This document shows positions 1-14,517 of a stretch of 64,000 nucleotides of DNA, one piece after another. The DNA comes from Symbiodinium microadriaticum. Its lineage: Eukaryota > Sar > Dinophyceae > Suessiales > Symbiodiniaceae. The first letter of the stretch is position 1, and each line of letters starts with the position of its first letter. A program made the translations under genes and the position numbers. The notes below the pieces were generated by a model that saw nothing but the letters and a program-made list of their open reading frames with translations, searched no databases and was not told the origin of the DNA. The stretch is from NCBI GenBank assembly GCA_001939145.1, contig LSRX01000053.1, positions 491,842-555,841 of the forward strand. Reading direction: 5' to 3'.

Positions 1-269
1 AAACACCCCTCAAACCCAAAGCAATAAGCCAAACCTCACAGAAATGGGGCTGTTGACACAGAGAACCCCAAGCCAATCAACAAAAAAATATCCCTTGAGC
101 CTTCAGAGATCATGAAGGTGGTCTAAGCACAGGGAAAACTATTTGCTGAACGCGGTGCTTGTTTTGCAAGTAGAACAGGTTTTGCGGTACACTTTATCTA
201 TAGGAACTAGAAGGGAAAGTCAGACCATCGAATTGCTCGGCATTCCGTTGAGCTGTTGAGGCCCTGGCC

Positions 270-316
270 GGTGAGTCCACAGTAGTTCGACGCACTGAAA
301 ACGGTGAAAAGCTTCC
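270..316 (-). CDS. PPP phosphatase exon 14 (FSASNYCG motif)
   Basis: Reads [15 protein letters not shown] after two bases shared with exon 13. It equals the terminal VFSAPNYCG active-site motif of PPP enzymes. Acceptor ATTCTCAG|GG. The 3' border (about 262-275) is not resolved, since GA or GC donors are possible after TGTG or ACCG. Remaining C-terminal exons must lie left of the window. Confidence 0.85.
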
Positions 317-3300
317 CTGAGAATGGAGAAATTTTAGTGTCTAATGTGAGGGCGGCTGTAATCGTTAGAATAGTGTTAGGGTGTATAATACAGTTAAGTA
401 ATCCGATCTCTATATCAAAATAGGTTGCGGGTTTACGGTGCTTGGGGTCTTCGGCTTTAAGATGCTATTGCTCATTTCTTTTTTGCGTGTAGATGCTAGC
501 TAGCTAACTAACTAACTACCTAACTAACTATCTAACTATATATATATAGAGAGAGACTAGGGTTTAGGATTTCAAGGATTTCAGTTTGAGGGCTCATCTC
601 AATATGAAAGGGGGTAGGGTTGGAGGCTGCAGAGGAGAAGCTGCACACAGGGAATGGTTCATGTCTTGAGCTTGAACTGTAGAGCGCTCTCGAGATCGCC
701 GTTTGAGTTTAGTTGGAGTCTTGGACTATGAGGACTCACATCCCCAAACCCTAAAACAAAAGCTGGAGACCCTAAACCCTATCGCACGTAAATCATAGAC
801 TCGAAGCTCTAAGCCCAAAACAGGACCTTAGATTCCCAAAGCCAAGATCACCTGGAAAGCCGAGAGTTTCGTATCCCTCAGTGTGCCAGAGGGTAGTTCT
901 CTAAATTAGGACCCCCTCTTAGGTCCCCAGATTAGTACGGCACCCTTACAAAAAAGCACCCTACGAGGGACCCTAATTTAGAGAACAACCCAAGAAGAGG
1001 GCCTAAGCAACTGAGAGTCTCGCGACTGAGGCTTCGGTGCTACATGCTTGAGGTTGAGGGTCTAGGGGTTTGAGGGTTTAGGGTTTAAGGGCTAAGGGTT
1101 TAGGGGTTTAGGGTCTAAGGGTTTAAGGGCTAAGGGTTTAGGGTTTATATAAGGGTAAGGGTTCAAGGGTGTGGCATTTGTTGTTGAACGCCTTTTTCTG
1201 TCCGCCTCGGAAGCTGCCATTGGAAAGAGATTGCGGGTCAGGGTTTGTGGGGTTAGGGTTTAGGGTGCACGGTTGGAGGGCATGGGGCTATAGGTCTACC
1301 AAAACTAGGTATATAACGGTTTAGGGTTAACTAGAACAAGGGTTTGGGGTATATTATACTATGTTTACAATAAGGAGCCCCAAAAATGCTGTTGACGATT
1401 TAAATCTGCGTTACCTTACGGACCCTAAACTGTGGGAATTATGGTATACTCCTCATTATGGGCAATGCAGGATTTACATCATCAACCGTTGGTCTACCCA
1501 AATTAAGGTTTAGGGCTTAGTTTTGTGGGACATATAGAGTTGACATAAAGCTTTACGAAGTTCTAAAGCTCATGGGTGCCAGCACCGACACCCTGAACTA
1601 CACCCTGAACTGCGCAAGGGCCACCAATCGAGACCCCTAAGACAAACGACCCGAAACCTTGCACTGATGACCCAGCACTCTAAACCTTGAAAATCACGCT
1701 AAACCCTGAAACAACACCGTACTGAAGCCCCAGACCCTGAAACTTAAACCCTAAACAACTGTAAATTAAATGCTGTCGGCTCTTAGTGCTGGACCATTGT
1801 GGTGGGGAAAGAAGCCGTCGTTGTTCGGTGGAACCTGCCGGGTTTAGGGCTTATAGGGCTTATAGGGTTTAGGGTTGAGGGTTTAGGGTTTATAGGTTTA
1901 TAGGGCTTCTAGGGTTGAGGGTTTAGGGTTTATAGGGATTTATAGGGCTTATACGGTTTATGGGGGTTCAGGGATAAGGGTTAAGGGTTTAGGGTTTGGC
2001 TGTCAGGTGCACTGTAGACGGCTGATCAGTAATCCCTGCTCGCTGCTTGGAGTAAAGGGCCTAAGGCCCAAACCCTCAACCGTAAACCCTAAACACTCAA
2101 CTCTAAACCCTCAACCCTAAACTCTAAACCCTCAACCCTAAACCCCTACACCCTAAACACTAAGCCCTAAACACTCAAAATCATCAATGCCTTCAACTCC
2201 ATGAGACGAGGAAAAGAAGCCGTTGCCATACATCTGCAATGCTCAGGATACCACAATCTCAATACCTTCCATCTCGAGGCTAGACGAATTACTGCAGCCT
2301 TTGTATCTCACCGACCATATCAACTCCTATGCAATCACAAATGCCTTCGGCCACACAGAATGCATTGCACCCGAAGCTACTACATCCCCCTACTCGGCCG
2401 TACCTAGGATTCCGCTGGCCCTAAACCCTAAACCCCAAAAGACCGAAACCTGAAACCCTGCAAGCCCTAACCCTAAACCCCGTAAGCCCTTACCCTAAAC
2501 CCTAAACCCTAAACCCCAAAAGACCGAAACCTGAAACCCTGCAAGCCCTAACCCTAAACCCCGTAAGCCCTTACCCTAAACCCTAAACCCTAAACCCCAA
2601 CCCCACATTCCTTGGGCGCCTGATGCGATCGCACCACCAACTCTAGCTGGTGCTCTCTCAAGAACCTCTCGGTCACATCGGGGCCGAACCTGCCCGGCTT
2701 CTTTGGTCTGGGTTGAGGGATTCCAGGTTTAGGTTTTAGGGCTTAGGGCTGAGGGTTTAGGATTTAAAGCTTAAAGTTTATGGATTTGGGGCTAAAAGGT
2801 TTGTGGAAGTTAGTGCTGGAAATTGTTGCTTACTGTTCTGGCGACCAGTTTTTAACCACTTCAGAGTCGAGGGCTTTAACGTAGACACATAAGCCCAGAG
2901 GGTCCAGATACATTGCTGTTGTGGAATATAGGTCCCAAAAAACTATCCTGACGTTCCATTATTTGTGGTGTATATATATATATATATACATATTTATATA
3001 TTCTTTATATATATATATATAGAGAGAGAGAGTATCCCTCTTGGTCATCCTCCCCCAGGTTTTACAGGCGTTAGGGCCATCAGGCGGGCTTGGGGGTATT
3101 CATTATTTGTGGTATACGTGGACCCTCTTGGTAATTATGAATCTTCCACTGGGCCCCGAAGCCCTTGAGCCCTGAACCCCCCTAGGCCTCAAAATCATCC
3201 TGCGACCTAGTCCCGACATGCCCCCGAATGCACAGTCTGCTCCGCTACCCGCTTAAGGTTTAGGGTTTAGGGGTTTAGGGTTTTGGGAGTTTAGGAGTTT

Positions 3301-4062
3301 AGGGTTTAGGGGCTTAGGGTCTAGGGGTTTAGGGGTTTAGCGGGTTTAGGGGTTTAGGGGTTAGGGTTTAGGGTTTAAGGCCGCTCCTCCGTCTTCAGTT
3401 TGCTGCTCCTCAAGGATCGGAACATACACCCTTTAGCAACAACTTTGCCCCAAGAGTGCCTATATCGGGACTACTTTCGTGGCCAAAGTATACTATGAGC
3501 AACTGGTGATATACAGTCGGGACGACATGGAGAGTCAGACTACGGCTCTTGGCTTCAGTGCCTCATAGTAGGGTGGTTGTTAGGGACTGTGACATCAGGG
3601 TGCGGTCCAGATACCAAGCGCAAAGACCTGTAGTCGTTACGAACAGAAGCTGGCGATGGGCATCCCCCAAACCCAACACCCCCAACGTGACCCCAACCCG
3701 CTGAAACCCCTAAACCCTGAACCCTAATCCCTGAACCCGTGTCCCAACTTCCGAGGTGCGGACGACGAGAGTCCTGGCCCCCTTGGGTTCTGTGTGTTGC
3801 CAGGATAGTCCTGGACTCAATTGTGTAGAGTTTAGGGTTCAAAGCTTCGAGTTTAGGTTGGTTGGTTGGTTGGTTGTAAGTCCAGATGGACAGCTTGCGG
3901 GCACAAGCGGTCAAAGCTGTCGTTTAGAGTTCAGGGTTTGGGGTTTAGGATTTAGGGTTTATCGCTTTAGGATTTAGGGTTTGGGGTTAAGGGTCGGAGT
4001 AATTAGAATAGTGTTCTTTCAAGGGTGCCCCAAAAGGATCTCTCGTGGATCTATCAGTTTGA

Positions 4063-4099
<37 letters not shown>

Positions 4100-7000
4100 T
4101 TATTTATTTATTTGTTTATTTATTTATTTATTTATTTATTTAGTTATTTATTTGCTTGTTATTTATATACATACATACATATAGATATAGATATAGATAT
4201 AGATATAGATATAGATATAGGCGCCTTGAGTGACTGCCTTGCTCTGTCAAGGCAGAGGACCCCGAGATTTCGGAGCATCGCGGGCTATATGGGTAGTTCT
4301 CTAAATTAGGGCCCCGTTTTAGGTCCCAACTATAGTACGGGACCCTTATAAACAGGACCCCAGAAGGGACCCTAATTTAGAGAACTACCCATCTTTATCG
4401 GTTTAGGGTGTAGGGCTCAGCCCGGCTTAGCGTACACTCCCGAGAAAGAAGCCTTCGAAAAAACATTGGTGAGTATGTCGGCGTCTATACCACGAGCATG
4501 CGGCCTGACTGTCCAAAGGGTTTTGGTTTAGGGGGTTTAGCCTTAGCTGTTGAGTTCATAAGCACAAAAAACGGACACGTTTAGTTTCAAGAAGGGATCG
4601 CATTATGCCAAACAGCTTAGAAGTGTACTCATTCAGCTACGAAGTAGTCCATCTTAGATCCCTGAATAGGAAACACCCCGTCTCAAAGGGCCTGACCTTG
4701 GGGTCTGGACGGTTTAGGGTTTAGGGTTTTGGGTTTAGGGTTTAGAGGTTTAGGGTTTAGGGGGGTTTAGGTTTTAGGGTTTAAAAATTCTATGAGAGGT
4801 TCTTTACATCAACTCTCATGATTATATGGCGCATTCCCAACCCGAACTCCTAAACTACCCCGAACTAAACCCCCCAAAATACTCCAGATCCCCTATCCCT
4901 AAATTCTACAAGCCCTATAGGCCTTAATCCTTACCCCTCAACCCTAAACCTTAAACCCTAAACCCAAAACCCCCAACCCCTCAACGCCTGTGGGTCTGCC
5001 CAGATGGCGTCGATAAACGCGAGGTCGGCAGCCGATGCCCCCGGCGTCGCACTCGGCACCTCCGGGTTTCAGATTAGTAGTAGGGTTTAGGGTTTAGGGG
5101 TTCAGGGGTTTAGGGGTTTAGGGTTTAGGGTTCAGGGAGGGGCCTTTCTGACTAGATATAGTTGGAATAGCGTTTTGAGGTACCTACCCTAAACCCTAAA
5201 CCCCTTGATCCCTAAATCCTAAACCGTAATACTGTAGAGCTGTTATGGTGAAGGAAGTCAAAGCATGCTCTCAGATATCAACGATAACGAACCACGGAGT
5301 AGCACTGGTAGTTATCTAGTAGGTCCCTAGAGGATAGCCTTTTCTGCTTGCGGCTTGGGGAGGCTTTCTCCATGATGGTGCAGGGTGTAAGGATGTTCGG
5401 TTTCGGCCGAAGGATTTAGAAAGCTGAAGGGCTTGAGACTTTGCGGAATCAGAAGTCGGGGGCCTAAAAACGATTAGGGTGTAGATTAGGGGTGGGGCCT
5501 GGTTGGTGAGCAGGGCTTGGGAAATGACTTCAGGTTTATGGCATTTTTCTCCGGTACCCAAAGGATGCATGTACCTTTACAGGAGATACCTAGGCCTGGG
5601 CCTGAAAGGGGTCTCTATATATAGATACTTTAAGGCCTAAGCATCTACTAGATGGGTACTTGGAGGATCATGGGACTTAGTAAGTAAGGTTATAAGTACC
5701 TTAGTTGGGGTTACAATTAAATACAACTGTAGTTGCCTTATTTATAACCCAAATTACTAAGTCCCATGATCCTCCAAGTACATGGAGCCTTGGGGACAGG
5801 CAGCTCGAAGGATTGAGACACTGTTGATGATCGAAATCTGGCATTACCTTAAGGACCCTCAATTATGGGAATTATGGTATATTCCTTAAGATGGGTAATG
5901 CAGGATTTATATCATCAACCGTACATTCCAGTAGAAAGGGCGAGTTCCACATGGACGCATGCCAGAAAAGGCCCTCCTCCCTGCACCCCAAGCCAGAAGC
6001 CCTGAATCGACCCGAAGGCCTAGGGGGCGCAGCCCTGCAATTCGGGTTTAGGGTTTAAGGTTTACGGGTTTAGGGAAGTTTAGGGCTTAGGGCCTAGGGT
6101 TTAGGGTTGAGGGTTTAGGGTTTAGACCCACGTGTTTACAACTTCACAGTAAACTGAACTCGCTTTGCACGCTTTCATAGGTCAGCAGGTCTCAAAGAGG
6201 ATCCCTGCACCCCGCAGAATGTGCCAGTTGAGAGTTTGGCGAGCAGATTTAAGTCCATTAGGTTTGGGGGGGCTCGTGCCTCTCCGAAGGCCTCAACTCT
6301 ATATCAGAGCCAGGGCATCCTGCCCAAAACTTCTAAAACCCCGATCAACTCCTCAAAACTGCCGACCCCCCCTCCCCTCAGCCCTAAGCCCTAAAATCCC
6401 TCACACCTCCAAGCCCTCTCAAAGCCTCGCAACTCCTAAGTTGCCCTAAGAGGCTCGCCTCGGCCGTTCGAGTTCGATGAGAGCTGAGCCTGAAGCAGTG
6501 CTCTACAAGTATGGGTTTAGGAATTAGGGCTTTGGGTTTAGGGTTTAGGGTTTAGGGTTTAGGGCTTATGGGTTAGGGTTTAGGGTTTAGGCTAAAAGCC
6601 TTAAGCAATATGATGGAGCCAAAACCACGGTGTAGACCTTGACCCTGAACCCGAAACTTTTTTGAGATGGCAGTCCCTTCTGAACTTTTTACCTAAACAA
6701 ACCGGAAAGGGTCGTGGGTACATGTATTAATTATGTGAGTAAAACTGCAAGGCCTGAAGCCACCATCAATAATCTCAACTCCTGCAGCATTCGATCCTGT
6801 TGAACTCAACCAATAGCCACAGCCGCTCAGAATTCGAAGTGCAACCTAAACCCTGAACCGAAGCTGTGACGCCATGACTGGGTTCTTGTTAACGGAGCTT
6901 ATTTAAGTTACCATAATAACGAAACCAAATATTACTTACTATAGATCCCGATTTTGGTAGCGTAAACTAAAACCCTAAACAAGAACCCAGTAAAGAAAGC

Positions 7001-10000
7001 CCCAAAATAAACCGCAAAACTCAAAGACCCTCAAAGGAACCCTCTTAGATCCCTTAAAGGAATCCGTATAGAGCCTGAAACTTTGAAGCCTCTAATCCGC
7101 AACTCTGGAACCGTGAAATTCAGAAATTCTGTAGAGGAGACTCTTCATACCATCTCATATCCGTAAAGCCCCCATCTCTGTGACATCGGGGTCTGCGCAG
7201 AGTCCCTATGTTCACTTATGACTACTACATACCGCAATATACCGGCCAAGCAAAGAAGGCCGCGAGACTAACCCCGAGATCCGGAAATCCTACGACGCTG
7301 CCCAGGCACAGTTTGAGAAAGCTCCCCTGCGCTCCACGGGAAAGCCCACCGTGGACGACAAAGATCTGCAGGAGGCTTGTGGAGACTGTTGAAGTACCCA
7401 TAGGCCCCTAAGTAGTTCCTTTTGGGGATTCCCTTGTAGGATTCTAGATATAAGCCATAAAAAAGAACTACTGAGGGGCCTATGGGTAGTTGCAAACCAA
7501 CCCACTACTCTTCTTCGCGAGCCCTTATCACGATGATAGAAGCCTACTCAACCCCTAAACCGCCCTAAACCCTTACCCTAAACCCTAAAAACCCAAAATC
7601 CTAAACCCTAAGCCCTAAACCCTGAAGCCTTCTTGCAGAAGCCTTGTAGAACCCAATGAGGGGGTTACTGCAGCTGTGAAGCTGCAGATGCGACCCGGAA
7701 GCTTTCGGATGAGGGCTCAGGTTAGGTCTTGACATGGTAGTGTTTAGGCTTTTTTAGGGGGTTTAGGGTTTAGGGGTTTAGGGTTTAGGGTTTAGGGGTT
7801 TAAGTTTAGGGTTTAGGTTTACTGAATGCATGTGCATCTTGCGTTGTGCGACTTGCATCGGTCTGCTTCAGTGGCTTGTCGCGGACATACCTGCAGACAT
7901 CTACCATGAAGCATGGCTTGTCGATGGTTACAGAATTTTACAGACATCGCAACAATGGATCTCTATACCCCATCTAGAAGTGTGAGGGAGAAACCTTCAA
8001 TGTGCAAAGCCAGCAACACCTCAGAATGCAATAACGAACATCTGGTTGTGGACATGTTAGAACGGGCTCTCCGAGAAGAAATGCAGAAAGCAGCAAAAGA
8101 AAAGACAGAAAGCAGTAGACCGTGGAAGCCTGTTCATGGACCCAAAAACTCACCCCCCCCTCTTCGAACCCCGAACCTGATCCCTTCAAAAATCCCCCCA
8201 AACGCGAATGGCTTCTATGCCACCCATAAGTAAGCAAAGCTTCGAAGTTCCGCTCTTCAACTGTTGATTCGTGGCTTCGGGTTCATGGCAGTCTTCTGAA
8301 TTCCAAGTCTCAGAATGCGCAAGAGACACACTGCTGATGATAGAAATCCTGCATTACCTTAAGGAATTATGGTATACTCCTCATTATGGGTAATGCAGGG
8401 TTTATATCATCAACCGTAGGACAGAAAGGAGCAGGGGGTAAACCCCAAACTAAAGCCCAATCTCTAAGCCCTAAACCCCAAAGCCCGGGCGCCCTTACAA
8501 AAGCATCGTTTATCCTAAACCGAAAGCCTTGGACTAAACCCAAAACATGAAGCCTAAACCCTAAACCCGAAACCTGCGCCCCAAGCCTAAGCCCGAAGCC
8601 CGCCCCCAAAAAAACCGCAGCCTTGTCGTCAATTACCGATGCTAGCGGAAGTCGGGCGAAGATGCGTCCGAACTTCTCGTAGATCTGCGGGCTTGAGGTT
8701 ACGGTTTAGGGTTTGAAACCCTAAACCCTATAAACTATAAACCCTAAACCCTTATAAGGGTCATCAAATCAGTTTGGGCTCTGGGTTTGGTTGAGAACAT
8801 GCGGCCATAAGAGCTTGGCGTTGATAGCCAAGAGGGTCCATATCCGTATACTACTCTTAAGAAACTAGGTCCCCAAAACCATGACACGGATTGTCTGTTG
8901 GGAAGTAATTCCATAAAGGCAATGTACCTGGACCCTCTGGGCTAGTGATATGTTTAGGGATGTTGGCTTTGATTCAGGGCCTCGGGTTTAAAGGTTTGGG
9001 GCTTGTGTCTAGGGATGTGGGCTTTGGTTTCGGGATCAAGAAGCACATGTGGCAGAAGGTTTTGGTGGGTTTAAGTTCTGTCCCTAAGGCTCGAAATAGT
9101 CCAAAAGCCTCATATAGTATGGTCTTTGGGCCCAAAAGCCTTAATAGGTGAGTCCTTAGAGCCTTAGGGGTGTTGGTAGCCACTGAATTGAAGTGTGGCC
9201 AAGGTTTCTGAGTTAGTTAAAGGATCTGGGTTATGTAGCGTCGAAAAGTCTCTATCACGTGCGAACGAGATATTCAGAAATCCACAGTCAAGCAAGCTCA
9301 GCCACAACGGTTCATATTCCAAGCCCTAAGCCCTAAACCTCAAACCCTACCAGGAACCCCCCGCCATGTACCGGTGAATAGAGAGCCCGTAAGGTCCTTG
9401 ATAGTGGTACTGTTGATGATAGAAATCCTGCATTACCTTAAGGACCCTAAACTATGGGAATTATGGTATACTCCTTATCATGGGTAGTGCAGGATTTATA
9501 CCATCAACCGTAATTATTTAGGCTATGTTGGAGGGTAGATAGGGAGGCCTAGGTAGATGCTAAACCCCAAAACCCCGAGCTGCAGCCGCTGTGGCTACAA
9601 CCCATCGCACTTACACGTCAACCCTGAGTTCCTACGGTTGATGATATAGATCCTGCATTACCCCTAATAATAAGGAGTATATACCATAATTCCCATAGTT
9701 TAGGGTCCGTAAGGTAATGCAGGATTTCTATCATCATCCGTACCCCAAACCCTACAGCCCTAACTAAAGCTTGTTGCGGGAGGTGGGGGTTTAGGGTTCA
9801 AGGTTTAGGGTTTAAGGGTACCTAATTCTTATGAGGGGCAAATCTCACCGTTTCAAGCGTGCTGGTACGTCCTGCTCAGAATCGCACTGTCCTGCACGAA
9901 GGTTTTATTGCTGGGCTCTCAAATCTCCGAGCTGCAATATATCCTAACCACACATCCACCCTCTACACCCTGCATACCCTGAACCTATACATCCTGAGCC

Positions 10001-13000
10001 AAATCCCCCTATCCTTTCAACCTCGAAATCCCTAAACCCTAAACCCTTAAACCCTAATTCTGGAGCCCTTTAGAAACCCGTAAACCCCCAACCCCCGATT
10101 CTACCATACCCATAGGCCCCTAAGTAGTTCCTTTTTATGGTTTATATTTAGAATCCTAGAAGGGAATCCCAAAAAGGAACTACTTAGGGGCCTATGGGTA
10201 ACATTGTAACATGCCAGGAGGGCCATGGCGCCGGTGTCTCGACCATACTTCCTCAAGACCTGAAAACCCGCAGAAACGAGGTTTAGGGGATAACTCAGAA
10301 CAAGGAAACCCTATATTTTTGCTAAATTTATAACGTGTGTTTCCTGTTCTGCTTTTTGATGCCTTTTTCTTCGGAGCTTCTGATATTATACGCATGCCTT
10401 AGAAATGGCAGCATTTCGTGAAGGGAGCGCTACGGCAGCTAAGGTAAGATTTGGGGTTTGGTTTAGGGCGTAGGGTTTAGACGGGGCCATGAGGCATCTA
10501 GGATTCCGACGAAAGCTGCAAAAACAAGTCTGTCGTGAGTAGCTGACCCGTAGTAGAGGATGAGTTCTGGATTTCTGGATTACTTTGATTACCCCTAAAC
10601 CCTAAACCCGACATCTCCATGTCTACCCGAGTGATGGCTTGGCGCGAGATGGACTCGACTACTGTGCGAAAAAAGCACAAGTGGCACGCTACATTGAAAT
10701 TTGCACTCAGTGGGGGCAAGCCTAAAACCCACAAACCGATGAGTCTAAGATGACAACCCCTAAAGCCAAAAGCCTCAAAGCCCCTAGTGTGCGCCAGGTA
10801 TTAGCCCAGCACTTCATCGTAGAAGCCGCCGCAGTTGTAGTCCATATTCAGCAGGCGATCCTGATTGGGACTGCGAGCATTTGGGGCCTTGCGCCTCCAG
10901 GCCTTAGGACGCTTCTTCGGGGTTATCATCATTTTGACTATTGTTATTCTTATCATTATGGCTATAAATATGATTAGTATGATGATGATTATTACAATCA
11001 TTCTTTCAATGGCTGAATTCCAGCCCCAAATTATTACAAGAGGCCGCCCTGGAGCACTTGGCACACCAGTTCGTCGACGTCTTTCACACACTAATTACAG
11101 GAGGTCAATCTCGTCGCGCTCGGACAAAACAGAAGCGACGCCGCTTTACGGACACAGCGAGTCCAGTTGTGATTGCATGGGGCCTACAACTTCGACGCAA
11201 GCTTCAACGAAGGGAGCCAAAGCGAAATGACGTCATATCTCGGGTGCATGCCGCTCGCTGTTAGTTGCCTCGGCTTCAACCACAAAAAGAAAGTGCGAAG
11301 GTCAACAACAACTCTATGTACCAAGAAGCACGGGTTTGAGGTTGGAAGCCAGCCCGATGAATGCTGTTGTTTCTATCACTATGAGACTATGAGCATTACC
11401 GTTATGCTTATCAACAACAACCATAGTTGTATTAATCTCATGATGAATATGAATATAGAAGCCACATTAATATTCGTCTCCGATGCTACGACACTGAGTC
11501 TGAAGATGTCTGCAGTTTTGCAAGGCCCCACCGTTGCAGAGTCCTCGTGGTTCCCGCGATGGACGTACATCGATTGTGGCCAGAGCGACATGAAGGCAAA
11601 CCTTAGTTTGGAGCTTCCAGGGGCCTTGATGAAGGGTTTACGGACGCTCACATATACGTATATTGTATTTGTACAAACAAATAAAAATAATAAATAAATA
11701 AATATATATATATATATATTTATTTATTTATTTATTTACACATATAGAGTAGAGAAAATATAATATCATATTTACATACACCCATACATATACATACGTA
11801 CATGCGCATATATCTAATGGGGTTTAGTTTAGAGTCTATAGATCTATGCAGGCCCTGCCCCACTGAGAGAGGCATGATAGCTGTTACTTAAAGGCGCACT
11901 CTGGCAAGGTTCGCGCATCGCAGTCGCAGCATCCGGCTGAGACTCGTTGGGAATTGCAAAGCGTACATAGACCCTCAGATATAATACCTTTCCCGGGTTA
12001 CTTTAGTTAATTATCAAAATAAAAGTACTATACATCGTCGCTGAAGCGGGAAGCTCCATGTGGCACTGTCAGACAAGTATGCAAAAGGCAGTGCCCTACC
12101 CATAGGCCCCTAAGTAGTTCCTTGTTGGGATTCCCTTATAGGATTCTAAATATAAACCATAAAAAGGAACTACTTAGGGGCCTATGGGTAGGGTGTAGGG
12201 TTAGGGGTTGAACTTTGGGTTTGCTTCGCATCTGTCCAAGCAGGTGTCATCCTGTCGAAAGCTTCAATGGTTTTTGCGAGGGGTTTAGGGTTTAGGGTTT
12301 TGGGTTTAGTTTAGGGTTTACGGTTTAGGGTGTAGGGTTTTGGGTTTCGGGGTTCAGGGGTTTAGGGTTTAGGTGCACTCCATCGGGCATAGAGGTTTAG
12401 GGTCTCACGGTTTATCTCGGCAGCAGCCGCACTGTCCGAGTGCATGTGCGGAGGGGGAGAGGGGCGGATGCCGAAACGCATATGCCCAAATCAGGAGCCC
12501 AAAGGGGTCCGATCCTATAAGGATCTATACGGCAGAATGTAGGGTTCCCACAGGGTCCTATAAGGATCTATACGGTAGAATGTAGTGTTTCTAAAGGGTC
12601 CTATAAGGATCTATATGGTAGAATGTAGGGTTTCTATAGTAGGAATCGCCTAGACCCTTAAATGTAGTACCTTTGTTTGGATGACCCATTTTACAGTCAG
12701 GATCCTGTAATAGGAAACTAAGGTAGCGCAAAAAGGGTACTACATTTAACGGTCAAGGTACTCTAGCATGATTTGCGAAAGCATCCCCCGCATAGCGGAA
12801 CCTAGGACCCCTTTGGCTAAGGAACCAAATCGAAGAGCCTAAACCCTGCACCCTAAACCTTATGAACCCTAGACCCTAAACCCCTACCCTAAACCCTCCG
12901 ATAAGTTGGATCAAGTTGAACCCATAAAAATTTAAAAGGCTCTGGGGACCCCTCCTAAAACACCAGGGTTTAGAGTTTATATACAGGTTTAGGGTTTAGG

Positions 13001-14484
13001 GTTTTTTGGTTTAGGGTTTAGAGTTTACGGGTTTAGGGATTTAGGGTTTAAGGTGTTTAGGGGGTTAGGGTTTGGGGTTTAGGGAAACCCTACCGCCTTG
13101 AAGGTAGCCGTCCCGTTTGGCAGAAACCCAAAGATGCAAACTGAGGCTGGAACAGCAGTGCCCATATTTCAGTGGCCTCATCGTTGTTCCCAGACTCTAG
13201 GGAGCCCAAAAAGACAAGAAAACATCATAAACCCTCCTTGCTAAATCCTAACTTAACCCCAAACTTGGCCGCAAACCCTAAACGCTATCTCGCATAAGCA
13301 GCTCCAAAAAGAGAAGGAGCATTAACAAAACCCCAGAAGAGAAGTCGAGCAGAGAATGAACTGCGCCTGCAAAGTGGCATTGTTCCCCCTATACTGTCCA
13401 TGTACCCATATGGGGGGTTTCCGAAAATAGGGGAACCTAATATAGCACCCCAAACAGTAGGATCCTTATTAATTATAAGGACCCCCCAAAATAAGGTACC
13501 CCTTATTTTCGGAAACTCCCATATAGTCTAGAATTCGGCCCAAAATAGCCATGTTGGCAGCACTTTCGGGCCCCAACAGCACTACAGGCCTAAACACGCA
13601 CTCCTAAACCCCCAGACCCCCGGATTCCTTAAACCTTAAACCCTGATTCCCCCCCAAAAGCCACTACAAAAGTACATAGGCCCTGAGAGGTAAGACGTAC
13701 AGCGGGGCTTTGGCCCTAAATCCTAATTTGGCCGAGCCGGGAGCTTCGGCGCTTGGGATCTACAGTTTGGGGGTCTAGGGTCTGGGGCTCAGCTCTTCGA
13801 GATTTTTGGGTTGGTGGTATTGGTATGTAGCGTTTCGGGTTGGGGGTGTAGGGTTTAGGGTTGGGGGTTTAGGGTTTGGGGTTTCGGGTTTGGGGTTGGA
13901 ATTGAAGAAGTACGCTTGGGTGTAAACAGTTGACAAACTGCAGGGCTTGCTACATCGAATTTCAAGCGGCTACCCTAAACCATAGACCCTATACACCCTA
14001 AACCCTAAACCCCACACCCTAGACCCTAAACCCTACACGCTACACCCTAAACCCTACACCCTAAACCATACACCCCACACCCTAAACCTTATAAACCCTA
14101 AACCCTACACCCTAAACCTTAAGCCTAACAGCGTTAGGATTTTTGAGGAGGCTCGGTTCAAGGGGAGGGGCCTAAGGGGTTTCTTGGTGGTTTAAGGTGT
14201 TAGGGTTGACGGTTTTCAGAATGCCGGTTTCAGAGTGCTGGGTTTAGGTTTGGGGTTTAGGGTTTAGGGTTTTCAGAGCTCCCCTTTTCCCCGTACTTGG
14301 ACTTCTCGGATCCTAAACCCTACACCCCATTGGTATATTTCGGGCCCTAAGACGAGACAAGATATCGGGCAGAGGGGAGCTGCGTGGGGGGGAGGTATAA
14401 TCTAGGAGCGGAAATAATTCGAACAAGGGCTCTGGGGTTTAACTCGCGATGCTAATGTTAGAGACTGCGGGGGTGCTTCTCATT

Positions 14485-14517
<33 letters not shown>

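Noticed and set aside
7208..7411. Plus-strand frame reading naturally ([20 protein letters not shown])
   Set aside because: It is antisense to the HGG exon of the phosphatase, whose minus-strand reading fits the family and splice borders.
10865..11230. 121-codon plus frame with poly-Ile/Met
   Set aside because: Derived from an ATT/ATG-rich tract and not from a gene.
11173..11697. 174-codon plus-strand frame
   Set aside because: Overlaps the RGNHE exon in antisense and ends in AT-rich simple sequence; composition not protein-like.
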